A DNA stretch of 64,000 nucleotides from Lachnospiraceae bacterium (GCA_017479935.1 JAFVBO010000096.1:27344-91343); one strand, 5' to 3'; positions 52,738 to 61,566 are shown, counted from the first letter of the stretch. The notes: a model not told the origin generated them from the letters alone. A program made the numbers and translations.

Positions 52738-53646
52738 CTACAGCCCCGCCAGCTTCTTCAAATTCTCCCAGCGGCTGTTCACCACGCGACGCACTTCCTC
52801 GTAATCCTGCTCGTCGAGGTGTGCGAAGCGCTTCTGCTTCTGCAGGAATTCCGTCACGTCCTTCGGCTCACGGATGTTCTTCGTGGGTGCCGAGACGGTG
52901 AATTCGTAGTTCCGGTATTCATAAAGAAGGAAGTACCGCGACTGCACCGCCGCTCTTGCGTAGGCGATGCTGTTTTCCGGCTTCGTGCCCCAGCCCGTCG
53001 GGCAGGGATTTAATACGTGCAGGTATACCAGGCCGTCCTTGATGGTGGCGGCCTTCTGCACCTTTTCCACAAAGTCGTTCATGTAGGCGGGGGTCAGCGT
53101 GGCCACGTAGGCCGTGTTCTGCATCGCCATCATCATGGGAACGTCCTTCTTGAAGTTCACCTTGCCGCGGCCCACCGAGCCGACCGGCGTGGTGGAAGTG
53201 CGGGCACCGTGAGGCGTAGTGCCGCTCTTCTGGAAGCCAGTGTTCATGTAGGCTTCGTTGTCGTTGCAGACATAGATGATGTTGTCGCGCCGCTCAGCCG
53301 CCGCCGACAGCGCCTGCAGGCCAATGTCCGCCGTGCCGCCGTCGCCCGCGTAGGCTAAGCAGTGCACGTCCGGGTCCACCAGGTCATAGGCCGCCTTGAT
53401 GCCGGCCAGCATGGAGGCGGAATTTCCCAGCTGCGGCATGGCCGCCGGGATTTTCGTTCCCAGGCTCTTGTTCCAGCCGCCCACGGCCGCGCCGGCCATG
53501 CATCCCGGGGGAACCACCAAAACGGTCTTTTCCCCGAGAACCTTTAAGATCACTCGCAAAGACAGTTCCGCCATGCAGCCCTGGCAGGCGGAGATTCCGG
53601 GAGAGAGAAGATCTTCCCGCGAATTTAAGAAATCAACGGTATTCAT
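52738..53646 (-). CDS. 2-oxoacid:ferredoxin oxidoreductase, beta subunit (set 1)
   Basis: 302 residues. Thiamine diphosphate site GDGGTADIGLQALS...NDNEAYMNTG; cluster cysteines CQGC near residue 20 and later Cys residues in PPGC and NPCPTGW. The substrate-facing SGTTPHGA segment is POR-like. With alpha, gamma and delta it decarboxylates a 2-oxoacid with CoA to acyl-CoA, passing electrons to ferredoxin. It is the last gene of the CoA-transferase operon. Confidence 0.92.
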   Translation of the reverse strand: MNTVDFLNSREDLLSPGISACQGCMAELSLRVILKVLGEKTVLVVPPGCMAGAAVGGWNKSLGTKIPAAMPQLGNSASMLAGIKAAYDLVDPDVHCLAYAGDGGTADIGLQALSAAAERRDNIIYVCNDNEAYMNTGFQKSGTTPHGARTSTTPVGSVGRGKVNFKKDVPMMMAMQNTAYVATLTPAYMNDFVEKVQKAATIKDGLVYLHVLNPCPTGWGTKPENSIAYARAAVQSRYFLLYEYRNYEFTVSAPTKNIREPKDVTEFLQKQKRFAHLDEQDYEEVRRVVNSRWENLKKLAGL

Positions 53647-53670
53647 TATGGCATTCTCCTTTCCCAGATT

Positions 53671-54855
53671 TTACAGAAAATCCTCGTTCATCCAGAACGT
53701 CTCACCGGCGGGGATGGCGCCCTTGGCCGCCTCCACGATCATACCGGCCGCCTTGTCCACGTACTCGGTCCGAAGATCCAGGCCGCCCAGACCGCCCACG
53801 AAGGACAGGCCCGGCAGGCAGACGCCGGCTTTTCCGAGCGCCGCGAAGGTCTCCATCGCGATGATGCCGCGGTTCCAGCCGAAGCACACGCTGCGGTCGA
53901 TGACGCCGTAGGCCTTGCGACCCTTTAACGCCTCGGCGATCTCTTCCTCCGGGAAGGGCCGCACGGCGCGGATCTTTAACAGGCCCATCTTCACGCCCTT
54001 TTCGCGCCAGGCATCCACCACCACGCGCGCCGCGCCGGTGGTCGCGCCGATCGTCACCAGCACGTAATCGGCATCCTCCAGGCGATAGCTGCCTATTAAG
54101 CCGCCCCAGTTGCGCCCGAATTTCTCCGCAAACTCATCGTTCACCTCGCGGATCACCTTCTTGGCGGTCTGCATGCACTTTAAGTGGTCCTCGCGGTAGC
54201 GGATCAGGTAGGAACCCACGGTGTTCGGGTCCACGATCGCCGGGTGATTGACGTCCAGATACTGCGGCAGATCGATCGGCGGCAGGAAGGCGTCCACCTG
54301 TTCCTGATCCGGGATTTCCACGCGCTCGGTCTGGTGGGACAGGTAGAACCCGTCGTAGCAGACGTTCATGGGGATCAGCACGTCATGATTTTCCGCGATC
54401 TTGTAGCCCTGGATCACCATGTCCAGAATTTCCTGGTTGTTCTCGCAGAAGATCTGCATCCAGCCGGCATCACGCACCGACAGGGCATCCTGCAGGCCGC
54501 ACCACACCGTACCGGGGGAGATCATCTCGCGGCAGGCCAGCGTCATCACCATCGGGAAGCGCATGGTGGACATGCTGAAATAGGGTTCATACATATACGC
54601 CAGGCCCTGGCCGGCGGTGGCGGTAAAGACCCGCTTGCCCAGCATGGCCGCGCCCTTGACGACGCTCATGGAGGAGTGCTCCGACTCCACGTCCACAATC
54701 TTGGATTTCAGCTGTCCGTTCGCCTTCATGGAAGCCAGCACCTCCACGACCACGGACTGAGGGGTAATCGGGTACGCCGCGATGATATCCGGGCTGCAAA
54801 GCCGCACGGCCTCCGCCACGCACTCGTTTCCGGTAAGAGCATCTATTCTGGTCAT
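53671..54855 (-). CDS. 2-oxoacid:ferredoxin oxidoreductase, alpha subunit (set 1)
   Basis: 394 residues. PorA signature AYPITPQS, VESEHSSMSVVKGAAMLG, DGFYLSH, then the domain with GATTGAARVVVDAWREKG and IRAVRPFPEEEI. The stop of the delta gene and the ATG here are adjacent (TAA-ATG), so translation is coupled. Substrate is most likely pyruvate or a related 2-oxoacid. Confidence 0.93.
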   Translation of the reverse strand: MTRIDALTGNECVAEAVRLCSPDIIAAYPITPQSVVVEVLASMKANGQLKSKIVDVESEHSSMSVVKGAAMLGKRVFTATAGQGLAYMYEPYFSMSTMRFPMVMTLACREMISPGTVWCGLQDALSVRDAGWMQIFCENNQEILDMVIQGYKIAENHDVLIPMNVCYDGFYLSHQTERVEIPDQEQVDAFLPPIDLPQYLDVNHPAIVDPNTVGSYLIRYREDHLKCMQTAKKVIREVNDEFAEKFGRNWGGLIGSYRLEDADYVLVTIGATTGAARVVVDAWREKGVKMGLLKIRAVRPFPEEEIAEALKGRKAYGVIDRSVCFGWNRGIIAMETFAALGKAGVCLPGLSFVGGLGGLDLRTEYVDKAAGMIVEAAKGAIPAGETFWMNEDFL

Positions 54856-55113
54856 TTACTCTTCCTCCTTTACCCACATAATCGCCTGCTTCGGGCACTC
54901 CGTGCGGCAGATGCCGCAGCCCTTGCAGTAGCTTAAGTCAATCTGGATCCGTCCATCCACCTTTTTGACGGCGCACACGGGGCAGTACAGAAGGCAGGTT
55001 CCGCAATTGACACACTTGGTTTCATCGATGACGGGGCGGAACGTTCTCCAGGAAGCGGTGTCCAGGACATACAGACCGCTGTCCCCATATACGACACGAT
55101 ATTCGTTTTCCAT
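54856..55113 (-). CDS. 2-oxoacid:ferredoxin oxidoreductase, delta subunit (ferredoxin-like, set 1)
   Basis: 85 residues with two CxxCxxCxxxCP motifs: CVNCGTCLLYCP and CKGCGICRTECP, each binding a 4Fe-4S cluster that hands electrons to free ferredoxin. It starts three bases after the gamma subunit stop. Confidence 0.95.
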   Translation of the reverse strand: MENEYRVVYGDSGLYVLDTASWRTFRPVIDETKCVNCGTCLLYCPVCAVKKVDGRIQIDLSYCKGCGICRTECPKQAIMWVKEEE

Positions 55114-55116
55114 TTT

Positions 55117-55662
55117 TTATCCCTCCACGTTCACGACGGCCGCTCTCTCGTACCCGGCCAGGAAGGCCTGGCGGTTTTTCTCGCCGTATTTTTCCGCAAT
55201 CAGATCGGCCAGCGTCTCCTTCTTCACCGAAGAAAGCACGCGCAGCAGCGCGCCCAGCATCACGGTGTTGGGGATTTCCACGCCCATCACCTCGCGGGCG
55301 ATACCGGTGGCATCGAGCACCACAAAGGTTTTCACGCCCTCCGGAATCTGCTGCTCACCGGCCGGCTTCTTCGAATTGAGCACCACAAAGCCGTCTTTTT
55401 TCAGCCCCTCATACACCGGGACCTTCCCCAACAGCGAGTCATCCAGGATGCAGACGCCGTCCGGGTAATAGACCTGGTTCTTCGGCCAGATGATCTCATC
55501 GTTCATCCGAAAATACCCGTACACCGGCGAACCTTTGCGCTCCACGCCAAAGGCCGGGATGAACTGGGCGTATCCGCCGTCGGCGACAATGGCTTTCGTC
55601 AAAAGCTGCGCGCCGTTGACGGTTCCCTGGCCGCCGCGGCCATGAAAACGAATTTCCAGCAT
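55117..55662 (-). CDS. 2-oxoacid:ferredoxin oxidoreductase, gamma subunit (set 1)
   Basis: 181 residues. Starts MLEIRFHGRGGQGTVNGAQLL, the standard PorC/KorC start, with PAFGVERKGSPVYGYFR and the CoA-side ILDDSLLG region. AAGGAGG precedes 55662; a longer frame to 55707 is not used. First of the four subunits after the CoA-transferase. Confidence 0.94.
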   Translation of the reverse strand: MLEIRFHGRGGQGTVNGAQLLTKAIVADGGYAQFIPAFGVERKGSPVYGYFRMNDEIIWPKNQVYYPDGVCILDDSLLGKVPVYEGLKKDGFVVLNSKKPAGEQQIPEGVKTFVVLDATGIAREVMGVEIPNTVMLGALLRVLSSVKKETLADLIAEKYGEKNRQAFLAGYERAAVVNVEG

Positions 55663-55742
55663 ATGTTTCCTCCTTCTCTTCCTACATGTGGCCGGATTGC
55701 GAAGCAATCGTTCCTCCCCGCCATCCGATGATTTTCGTTCTG

Positions 55743-57308
55743 TTATTTTCCGAGTCCCATCTTCCCCTCGCGGAAAAGACGGCTGTCCATCTCCTTCAAG
55801 TCCTCGGCGATCTGCGGCTTAAAGCCCATGTGCGCCAGGATGTCCTTCTCCAAATCTGCGCCGGGGGCGATCTCGGTCAGCGTCACGCCGCCCTCCCGCA
55901 GCTCAAACACGGCCCGCTCGGTGATGTATAACACCTTCTGCCCGGTCTTTCTCGCGTAGGCGCCGGAGAAGGTGATCTGCTGCACCTTTTCCACGAACTT
56001 GACGCCCTCGCCGTCCTTGACGATGTTAAGCCTTCCGTCTTCAAACGCCAGCTCCGGCTTCGTAGCCGTAAAGCCCAGCATGAAGCACACCTTCGGCGTG
56101 TTCTGCGAAATATTGATAAATCCGCCGGGGCCGGTGCAGCGCGTCCCGAATTTGGACACGTTCACGTTACCCTCTTTGTCAATCTCGGCCGCGCCTAAGC
56201 AGGTCATGTCCAGGAAACCGCCGTCATATAAGTCAAACGTATCCGGGATGGGGGCGATCTGATCCGCGTTCACCGAGCCGCCAAAGCCCAGGCCCTCCAC
56301 CGGCACGCCGCCGATCGGCCCGGATTCTAAGGACAGCGTCATCTGATCCCCGATGCCCTCTTCGTTGGCCACGCTTCCGACACCGGAAGGAATGCCGATG
56401 CCCAGGTTGATCACGCACCCCGGCTTCAACTCCATGGCGCCGCGTCTGGCAATGACCTTGCGAAGGCTCATCTTCATGGGCGCGATGGCGTTCACCGGCA
56501 CCCGGATTTCACCGGTCAGCTCCGGATGATACTCATTCACCGCGTAAGACTGGCGCTGCGTTTCGGGGCTCGCCTTCACCACCACATCCACCAGCGACTT
56601 GTGCACCCGCACCTCCCGGGGCGGAATGCTTCCGCGCGCCACAATATCCTCCACCTGGAAGATGACGGTGCCGCCGTTGTTGTGCACCGCCGCCGCAATC
56701 TGCGACTGCGCCTCCGTGAGCGCCTCGTGGGCGATGGAAATGTTGCCGTCCTCGTCCGCGTAGGTGCCGCGAAGCAGACACACGTTCAAAGGCACGCTCT
56801 TGTAGAAAAGATAATCCTCGCCGTCGATATTCAGGAGCTTCACGATCTCTCTTCCCTGCTCCCGGGCCTTATCATTGCCCATGCAGCCCTCTTCGCGCGG
56901 GTCCGCATAGGTCCCAAGGCCTACCTTGGAGATGATGCCCGGCTGCCGGCCCGCCATGGCCCGAAACAGATGCATCACCACGCCCAGCGGCAGAATGTAT
57001 CCGGCAATCTTGTTGGCGCCCACCAAATTGGCCACGTCCGGCGGGTTTCCGATGTGGCCGGCGATTAACGTCGTCATCAGGCCGTCCGCCTTCAGGCGGG
57101 ACAGGCCCACGCCGTGCTCTTTGTCAAAATTTCCGGCACTGATGCCGGTCATACAGGTCAGTCCCATGGGGTGCCCGGTCTCGGCAAAGCGGTCCGCAAC
57201 CGCCGCAAACAGCTCATCCGGGGCGGAGTAAGCCCCAAAGCCGCCCAACGCCACAGTATCGTTGTCTTTGATCAGTTCCACCGCTTCTCTGGCAGTCAGT
57301 ATCTTCAC
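55743..57308 (-). CDS. Acyl-CoA:carboxylate CoA-transferase (3-oxoacid/propionate type, fused alpha-beta)
   Basis: 521 residues: alpha half (~1-290; VALGGFGAYSAPDEL) and beta half (~300-520; NLGIGIPSGVGSVANEE), the fused form. The catalytic Glu328 lies in LSLESGPIGG. It moves CoA between an acyl-CoA and a free acid such as acetate through a glutamyl-CoA intermediate. Start is a GTG at 57308 with AAAGGGG seven bases upstream. It heads the operon, with a promoter and operator just upstream; the acyl-CoA produced by the oxidoreductase is its likely substrate. Confidence 0.92.
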   Translation of the reverse strand: MKILTAREAVELIKDNDTVALGGFGAYSAPDELFAAVADRFAETGHPMGLTCMTGISAGNFDKEHGVGLSRLKADGLMTTLIAGHIGNPPDVANLVGANKIAGYILPLGVVMHLFRAMAGRQPGIISKVGLGTYADPREEGCMGNDKAREQGREIVKLLNIDGEDYLFYKSVPLNVCLLRGTYADEDGNISIAHEALTEAQSQIAAAVHNNGGTVIFQVEDIVARGSIPPREVRVHKSLVDVVVKASPETQRQSYAVNEYHPELTGEIRVPVNAIAPMKMSLRKVIARRGAMELKPGCVINLGIGIPSGVGSVANEEGIGDQMTLSLESGPIGGVPVEGLGFGGSVNADQIAPIPDTFDLYDGGFLDMTCLGAAEIDKEGNVNVSKFGTRCTGPGGFINISQNTPKVCFMLGFTATKPELAFEDGRLNIVKDGEGVKFVEKVQQITFSGAYARKTGQKVLYITERAVFELREGGVTLTEIAPGADLEKDILAHMGFKPQIAEDLKEMDSRLFREGKMGLGK

Positions 57309-57340
57309 GATTTTACCCCTTTCATGGTTGGATTTTTGCT

Positions 57341-57367
57341 GTTCCGCTATTCGGAACAGTGTTCCGA
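57341..57367. promoter_or_regulatory. IclR-type operator overlapping the CoA-transferase start point
   Basis: Three alternating half-sites: GTTCCG (57341), CGGAAC (57352) and GTTCCG (57361), forming two overlapping palindromes, GTTCCG-N5-CGGAAC and TCGGAACAGTGTTCCGA. This is close to published IclR-family sites. It sits at the predicted transcription start of the CoA-transferase promoter, ideal for repression. Confidence 0.75.
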
Positions 57368-57374
57368 TAATGAA

Positions 57375-57404
57375 ATCATAAGGGAAAATATGGGTTTCTG
57401 TCAA
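57375..57404 (-). promoter_or_regulatory. Sigma-70-type promoter of the CoA-transferase/oxidoreductase operon
   Basis: TTGACA (57399-57404), 18-base spacer, TATGAT (57375-57380) on the minus strand. The operator follows directly. Confidence 0.8.
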
Positions 57405-57578
57405 TTGGAAAAGCGGATTTTCTGCATGGGGCTGTGAAAAATCGGAAGATTTGCCAAGGGGATTTATGCATTAAAGATAACTAACCGTTTGCAGGAAGTG
57501 CAAGCGGGGTGCAGGGGTGTCGCACCAATCCGGATTATGTACGGCGCCAGGAAATTCTGATCGGCAGAGTTATATCGG

Positions 57579-57607
57579 TTGCAAAGAGGAAAGGCAAGGG
57601 GTATGAT
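57579..57607 (+). promoter_or_regulatory. Sigma-70-type promoter of IclR regulator 1
   Basis: TTGCAA (57579-57584), 17-base spacer, TATGAT (57602-57607). A leader of about 110 bases follows, containing possible short stems, before AAAGGAG at the gene start. The stretch 57405-57578 shows nothing else I can name. Confidence 0.7.
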
Positions 57608-57723
57608 GAGAACAGATCACGATGGTTTTGTTATAAGTCCCTCATAGAGGTGTAAAGGGAGTTTCTTAGGAAACCGACCTTTCTGGCAGCCCTGCACACC
57701 TTACGGGCAGGAAAGGAGCCGCC

Positions 57724-58476
57724 ATGTCTCCCGAAAAGAAAGAAACCAGCCAGACCTCTGACCGGGCCCTGGCTGTCCTCAACCTGTTTGCCGATCACGA
57801 AGAGCTTGGCATCACGGAAATCGCGCAGGAAATGGGCCTGGGAAAGGCCACGGCGTCCCGCCTGGTTGCCAGCTTGACAAACTCTGATTTTCTGCAGCAA
57901 AATCCGGTCACAAAAAAATATCGCCTGGGCTACCGGCTGGTATACCTGGGCGATATCGCAAAAGAGCGAAGCGCTGTTCCGGGGGGCGTGCTTCCCCTGG
58001 CGGATGCCCTGGCCAGAAGCCATCAGGTCTCCGTCACCATCATGTCCATGGAGGGGGATGAATGCCGCATTCTGCACAAGTGCGAGGCCGGGCAGACCGT
58101 CAACCGCACCGCGCGGACCGGGGCTTTAATCCCGGCCTATGCCACCGCGTCCGGCAAGCTGATGCTGGCCTTTTCCTCTAAGGAGCGGCAGGAGGAATAT
58201 CTCGCCTCCACCCGCCTGCTCCCCTTCACGGCCCGCACCTTCACCTCCCCGGACACCCTCCGCCAGGAGTTTGCCCGCATCCGGGAGCGCGGCTACGCGG
58301 AAGACAACGAGGAATCCGCCATCGGGCTGTGCTGCGTCTCCGTCCCGCTCATCCGCAAGGGAGAACGTGTCATCATGACCATCTCCGTCAACGCAGCCAC
58401 GTCGCTCATGCAGGAACACGAGGAAGAGTACCGGCAGGCGCTTCTTTCCCTGGCCGCCCGCGTGAGCGGCGCATGA
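57724..58476 (+). CDS. IclR-family regulator 1
   Basis: 250 residues: winged helix-turn-helix (~8-70; RALAVLNLFADHEELGITEIAQEMGLGKATASRLVASL is split around positions 15-50) and IclR effector domain (~75-250; ACVS-like SAIGLCCVSVPLI). Divergent from the CoA-transferase operon; family members often repress a neighbouring catabolic operon and release on binding its substrate. Probably binds the operator at 57341-57367. Confidence 0.92.
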   Translation: MSPEKKETSQTSDRALAVLNLFADHEELGITEIAQEMGLGKATASRLVASLTNSDFLQQNPVTKKYRLGYRLVYLGDIAKERSAVPGGVLPLADALARSHQVSVTIMSMEGDECRILHKCEAGQTVNRTARTGALIPAYATASGKLMLAFSSKERQEEYLASTRLLPFTARTFTSPDTLRQEFARIRERGYAEDNEESAIGLCCVSVPLIRKGERVIMTISVNAATSLMQEHEEEYRQALLSLAARVSGA

Positions 58477-58512
58477 GGCTTCCCTATTGCTCGGCATCCG
58501 AAGCAGGGGCGC

Positions 58513-58571
58513 TTCCGCATCCCCTCGGAGATCAGCGCGGGACTATTTCCGCATCGCCTCGGAAATCAGCG
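58513..58571. repeat. 25-bp imperfect direct repeat duplicating the end of IclR regulator 2
   Basis: Copies at 58513-58537 and 58547-58571 differ at two positions. On the minus strand the second encodes the last residues LISEAMRK of regulator 2, and the first encodes LISEGMRK beyond the stop. It looks like a local tandem duplication that moved the stop codon. Confidence 0.75.
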
Positions 58572-59310
58572 TGGCCGTCTCCATAACCAGGAGGATGTTG
58601 GTGTCCATGTTTTTCTCCATGCGCCCCGTGGGCCCGGACACGCTCACCGCGGCCACGACCTGGTGCGCCGCGTTGAAGATCGGCGCGCCCACGCACGAGA
58701 GGCCGTACTCGCTCTCCTCCATGTCGAAGGAATACCCGCGTTCCCGGATGGCCGCCAGCTCCGCGCTCAGTTCTTTCTGCGTCTTGATGCTGTACTCGGT
58801 CATGGGGGTAAAGTCTGCCGTCTCCATGTACTCCCGGATGGCTTTCTCCGGCAGATGCGCCAGGATGGCCTTTCCGCCGCTTAGGAAATGCGCCTGCCTT
58901 CTCATGCCCAGATGCGAATCCATGCGGATGGAGGAGCGGCTGACCACCTTGTCGATAAATTCCGCGTGTATTCCATCCGTCAGAACCGTTAAGTGCGCGG
59001 TTTCCCCGGATCGGTTCATCAGCTCCTCCAGGAAAGGGTGACCGCAGTGCACAATATCATTCTGCTGCAGCACGCAGTCGCCAATATACGCCAGCTTCAT
59101 GGACAAACTGTACTTGGCATCCGGCGTCTTATTGACGTACCCGGCCGCCTCTAGCGTGGCCAGCATCCGAAAAACCGAGCTTTTCCCCATCCCGGTCATT
59201 TCTGCCAGCTCCTGTACCGTCTTCTCCCGCCCCTTGGCCATCGTATCGACCAGCCGCAGGGTATGCGTGACGGATTGCAGGATATATTTATCATTTGCTG
59301 TTTCATTCAT
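58543..59310 (-). CDS. IclR-family regulator 2
   Basis: 255 residues: winged helix-turn-helix (~10-70; LVDTMAKGREKTVQELAEMTGMGKSSVFRMLATL, around 17-50) and an effector domain with SEYGLSCVGAPIFN. It points towards regulator 1 and is divergent from the second oxidoreductase operon, the mirror image of regulator 1. Residues of the two domains are clearly homologous but the sequences differ widely, so they likely sense different ligands. Confidence 0.92.
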   Translation of the reverse strand: MNETANDKYILQSVTHTLRLVDTMAKGREKTVQELAEMTGMGKSSVFRMLATLEAAGYVNKTPDAKYSLSMKLAYIGDCVLQQNDIVHCGHPFLEELMNRSGETAHLTVLTDGIHAEFIDKVVSRSSIRMDSHLGMRRQAHFLSGGKAILAHLPEKAIREYMETADFTPMTEYSIKTQKELSAELAAIRERGYSFDMEESEYGLSCVGAPIFNAAHQVVAAVSVSGPTGRMEKNMDTNILLVMETATLISEAMRK

Positions 59311-59402
59311 CGGTTTTCTCCTCTTCTGTTCCGTCGTCCTTTCGCACAGGCGTACACTTTTTTCGGCTTCCAGCCTGTACTTTTCTTGTCATCCCCCAGA
59401 CT

Positions 59403-59432
59403 ATCATAGGAGGCATCCACAATCTTAGCCAA
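59403..59432 (-). promoter_or_regulatory. Candidate promoter of IclR regulator 2
   Basis: TTGGCT (59427-59432), 18-base spacer, TATGAT (59403-59408) on the minus strand. The -35 box overlaps the inverted repeat at 59431-59447. Confidence 0.55.
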
Positions 59433-59447
59433 ATTTTACCAAAATTT
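59431..59447. promoter_or_regulatory. Inverted repeat between divergent promoters of IclR 2 and oxidoreductase set 2
   Basis: AAATTTT-ACC-AAAATTT, a perfect 7-3-7 palindrome, the same geometry as TCGGAAC-AGT-GTTCCGA at 57351-57367 but of different sequence. It lies 11 bases before the -35 of set 2, a place suited to activation or to repression of both genes. Confidence 0.6.
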
Positions 59448-59458
59448 CAAGTTGCTTC

Positions 59459-59487
59459 TTGACAGTTTTTCCAAGCCGCGCTATAGT
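59459..59487 (+). promoter_or_regulatory. Sigma-70-type promoter of oxidoreductase set 2
   Basis: TTGACA (59459-59464), 17-base spacer, TATAGT (59482-59487). Just downstream, GTGAA-N8-TTCAC (59499-59516) is an imperfect palindrome that may be another operator. Confidence 0.85.
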
Positions 59488-59548
59488 CAAACCGCATCGT
59501 GAATTTTACGTTTCACATAGCGAATTTTGCCAAGGAGGAACCGCTGCT

Positions 59549-60100
59549 ATGCAAAAGATCAAATTCTACGGAATTGGCGGTCAGGGCGCTGTTACGGCAG
59601 CCAAAGTTCTGTCCATCGCCGTTTCGGTGTATCAGAACGAATACGCCATCACCGTACCGGCTTATGGTCACGAACGCCGCGGAGCACCCGTGTATGCGCA
59701 CATTATCGTGGATGACAAACCTGTTCTCTTAAACTGCTATGTTTATGAGCCCGATATCGTGGCCGTCTTCGATGACAAGATCATCGACATGGGCGTGAAC
59801 GTTGGAGAAGGCTGCACGCCTGACACCGTTCTGGTCATCAATACGTCCAGCCAGGAGATGGTGGATCGTTATCGCAAGGAGTATGGCTTTAAGACCATCT
59901 TCGCCTGCGACGCCACCCATGCCGCCCTGGAAAACATCGGCCTTAACATCCCGAACAGCTCCATGCTTGGCGCTTTGGCCAAGACCGGCATCGTCACCAT
60001 CGACGCCGTCTGCCAGGCCGTCGTGGAAGCCTTCGGAAAGAATGGAGAAAAGAATGGAGGTGCAGCGAGATATGCCTACGAGCACACATGCAACGCGTAA
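59549..60100 (+). CDS. 2-oxoacid:ferredoxin oxidoreductase, gamma subunit (set 2)
   Basis: 183 residues. MQKIKFYGIGGQGAVTAAKVL start, PAYGHERRGAPVYAHI and FDDKIID, the PorC/IorB pattern. AAGGAGG lies ten bases upstream of 59549. First gene of the operon, with a strong promoter. It resembles the set 1 gamma subunit only moderately, so the two sets are old paralogues. Confidence 0.93.
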   Translation: MQKIKFYGIGGQGAVTAAKVLSIAVSVYQNEYAITVPAYGHERRGAPVYAHIIVDDKPVLLNCYVYEPDIVAVFDDKIIDMGVNVGEGCTPDTVLVINTSSQEMVDRYRKEYGFKTIFACDATHAALENIGLNIPNSSMLGALAKTGIVTIDAVCQAVVEAFGKNGEKNGGAARYAYEHTCNA

Positions 60101-60359
60101 GGTTTTAGGACCCTGCTCCCATATCCTGGTGGCGGCCAACACAGGCAGCTGGCGCCTCGAGCGTCCCGATGTGGATCCGGAGCTTTGCATCCGCTGCGGG
60201 ACCTGTGCCATGTACTGCCCCACCGCCTGCATCACGGTGAGCAAGGATAAATCCGAGTTTCCCCTTACTTTTGACTGGAACTACTGCAAAGGCTGCGGCA
60301 TCTGCGGAAACGAATGCCCGAAGAAAGCCATCCGCATGATCCCGGAAGGAGGCGAATAA
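60072..60359 (+). CDS. 2-oxoacid:ferredoxin oxidoreductase, delta subunit (ferredoxin-like, set 2)
   Basis: 95 residues with two 4Fe-4S motifs, CIRCGTCAMYCP and CKGCGICGNECP. The start lies inside the gamma gene, with a 29-base overlap, preceded by GGAGG eleven bases upstream. Confidence 0.92.
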   Translation: MPTSTHATRKVLGPCSHILVAANTGSWRLERPDVDPELCIRCGTCAMYCPTACITVSKDKSEFPLTFDWNYCKGCGICGNECPKKAIRMIPEGGE

Positions 60360-60360
60360 C

Positions 60361-61566
60361 ATGGCTGTAAAAATGTTTGACGGCAACGGCGCGGCGGTCG
60401 AGGCTATCCGCCTGGCGCGTCCCGGCGTCATCGCCGCCTATCCCATCACGCCCCAGAGCTCCATCGCGGAGCACCTGGCGGACTGCGTAGCGGAAGGCAA
60501 GATCGACGCGGAGTACGTCCGCGTGGAATCCGAGCATTCCGCCATGTCCGTCTCCATCGGCGCCTGCCTCACGGGTGTCCGCGTGGCCACCGCTACCGCC
60601 TCCGTAGGCCTGGCCCTCATGCATGAGGTCTGCGGTGTCACGGCTGGCTGCCGCGTGCCCATCGTCATGCCCGTGGTCAACCGCTCCTTAGTAGCCCCCT
60701 GGTCCTTATGGTGCGATCACTCCGACACCATGGCCGAACGCGACACCGGCTGGCTTCAGTTCTACGCCTCCACGGTTCAGGAAATCCTGGATCTGCAGCT
60801 GTGCGCCTACCGCATCAGCGAGCATGAGGACGTTCTGACGCCTTCCATGGTCTGCTTCGACGGTTTCTACCTGTCGCACTCCATGCAGCGCGTGGACACG
60901 CCTTCGGACGAGGAAGCCTGGGACTTTGTCGGCCCCTACGTGCGCAAAAACATGTACTTAGACCCCAAGGATGTCATGTTCATCAACGACCTCTGCCCCA
61001 CCGTGGAACACACGGAGATGAAGTATCAGCAGAAGGTCGGCTTTGACAAGGCCGCCGGCGTGGCAAAGGACGTGTTTGCGGAGTACGAAAAGCGCTTCGG
61101 CAGAAAGCTTTCCGCCGTGGAAAGCTACCGCCTCGAAGACGCGGAAGTGGCAGTCGTCACCATCGGCTCCATGTCCGGCACCGGCAAGTACGTGGTCAAT
61201 CAGCTGCGCGAAAAGGGCATCAAGGCTGGTCTCCTTCGGATCTGCATGTTCCGTCCGTTCCCGGCCGAGGAAATCCGTGAAGCCTTACAGAACGTGAAGG
61301 TGATCGGCGTTATGGACCGCTCCTCCGGTCTCGGCGCATTCCAGGGCCCCGTCTGCTCGGAAGTAAAGGCTGCCCTCCTTGGCACCTCCTGCCAGGTCTA
61401 CGATTTCATCGGCGGCATCGCCGGCCGGGATATCTCCGACGGCTCCTTCCGCAAGATCTTCGGAATGCTGACAGACGCTGCCGCGGGCAAGGAGCTTGCG
61501 GGAACAACCTGGTTTGATGTCCGCGAGGACGCCATGAACTTAAGGGAGGTGGAGATGCCATGCTGA
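60361..61566 (+). CDS. 2-oxoacid:ferredoxin oxidoreductase, alpha subunit (set 2)
   Basis: 401 residues. AYPITPQS, VESEHSAMSVSIGACLTG, DGFYLSH and MFRPFPAEEIREAL are PorA landmarks. It starts one base after the delta stop and overlaps the beta gene by seven bases. Substrate class as for set 1; differences in the mid-region may reflect a different acid. Confidence 0.93.
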   Translation: MAVKMFDGNGAAVEAIRLARPGVIAAYPITPQSSIAEHLADCVAEGKIDAEYVRVESEHSAMSVSIGACLTGVRVATATASVGLALMHEVCGVTAGCRVPIVMPVVNRSLVAPWSLWCDHSDTMAERDTGWLQFYASTVQEILDLQLCAYRISEHEDVLTPSMVCFDGFYLSHSMQRVDTPSDEEAWDFVGPYVRKNMYLDPKDVMFINDLCPTVEHTEMKYQQKVGFDKAAGVAKDVFAEYEKRFGRKLSAVESYRLEDAEVAVVTIGSMSGTGKYVVNQLREKGIKAGLLRICMFRPFPAEEIREALQNVKVIGVMDRSSGLGAFQGPVCSEVKAALLGTSCQVYDFIGGIAGRDISDGSFRKIFGMLTDAAAGKELAGTTWFDVREDAMNLREVEMPC

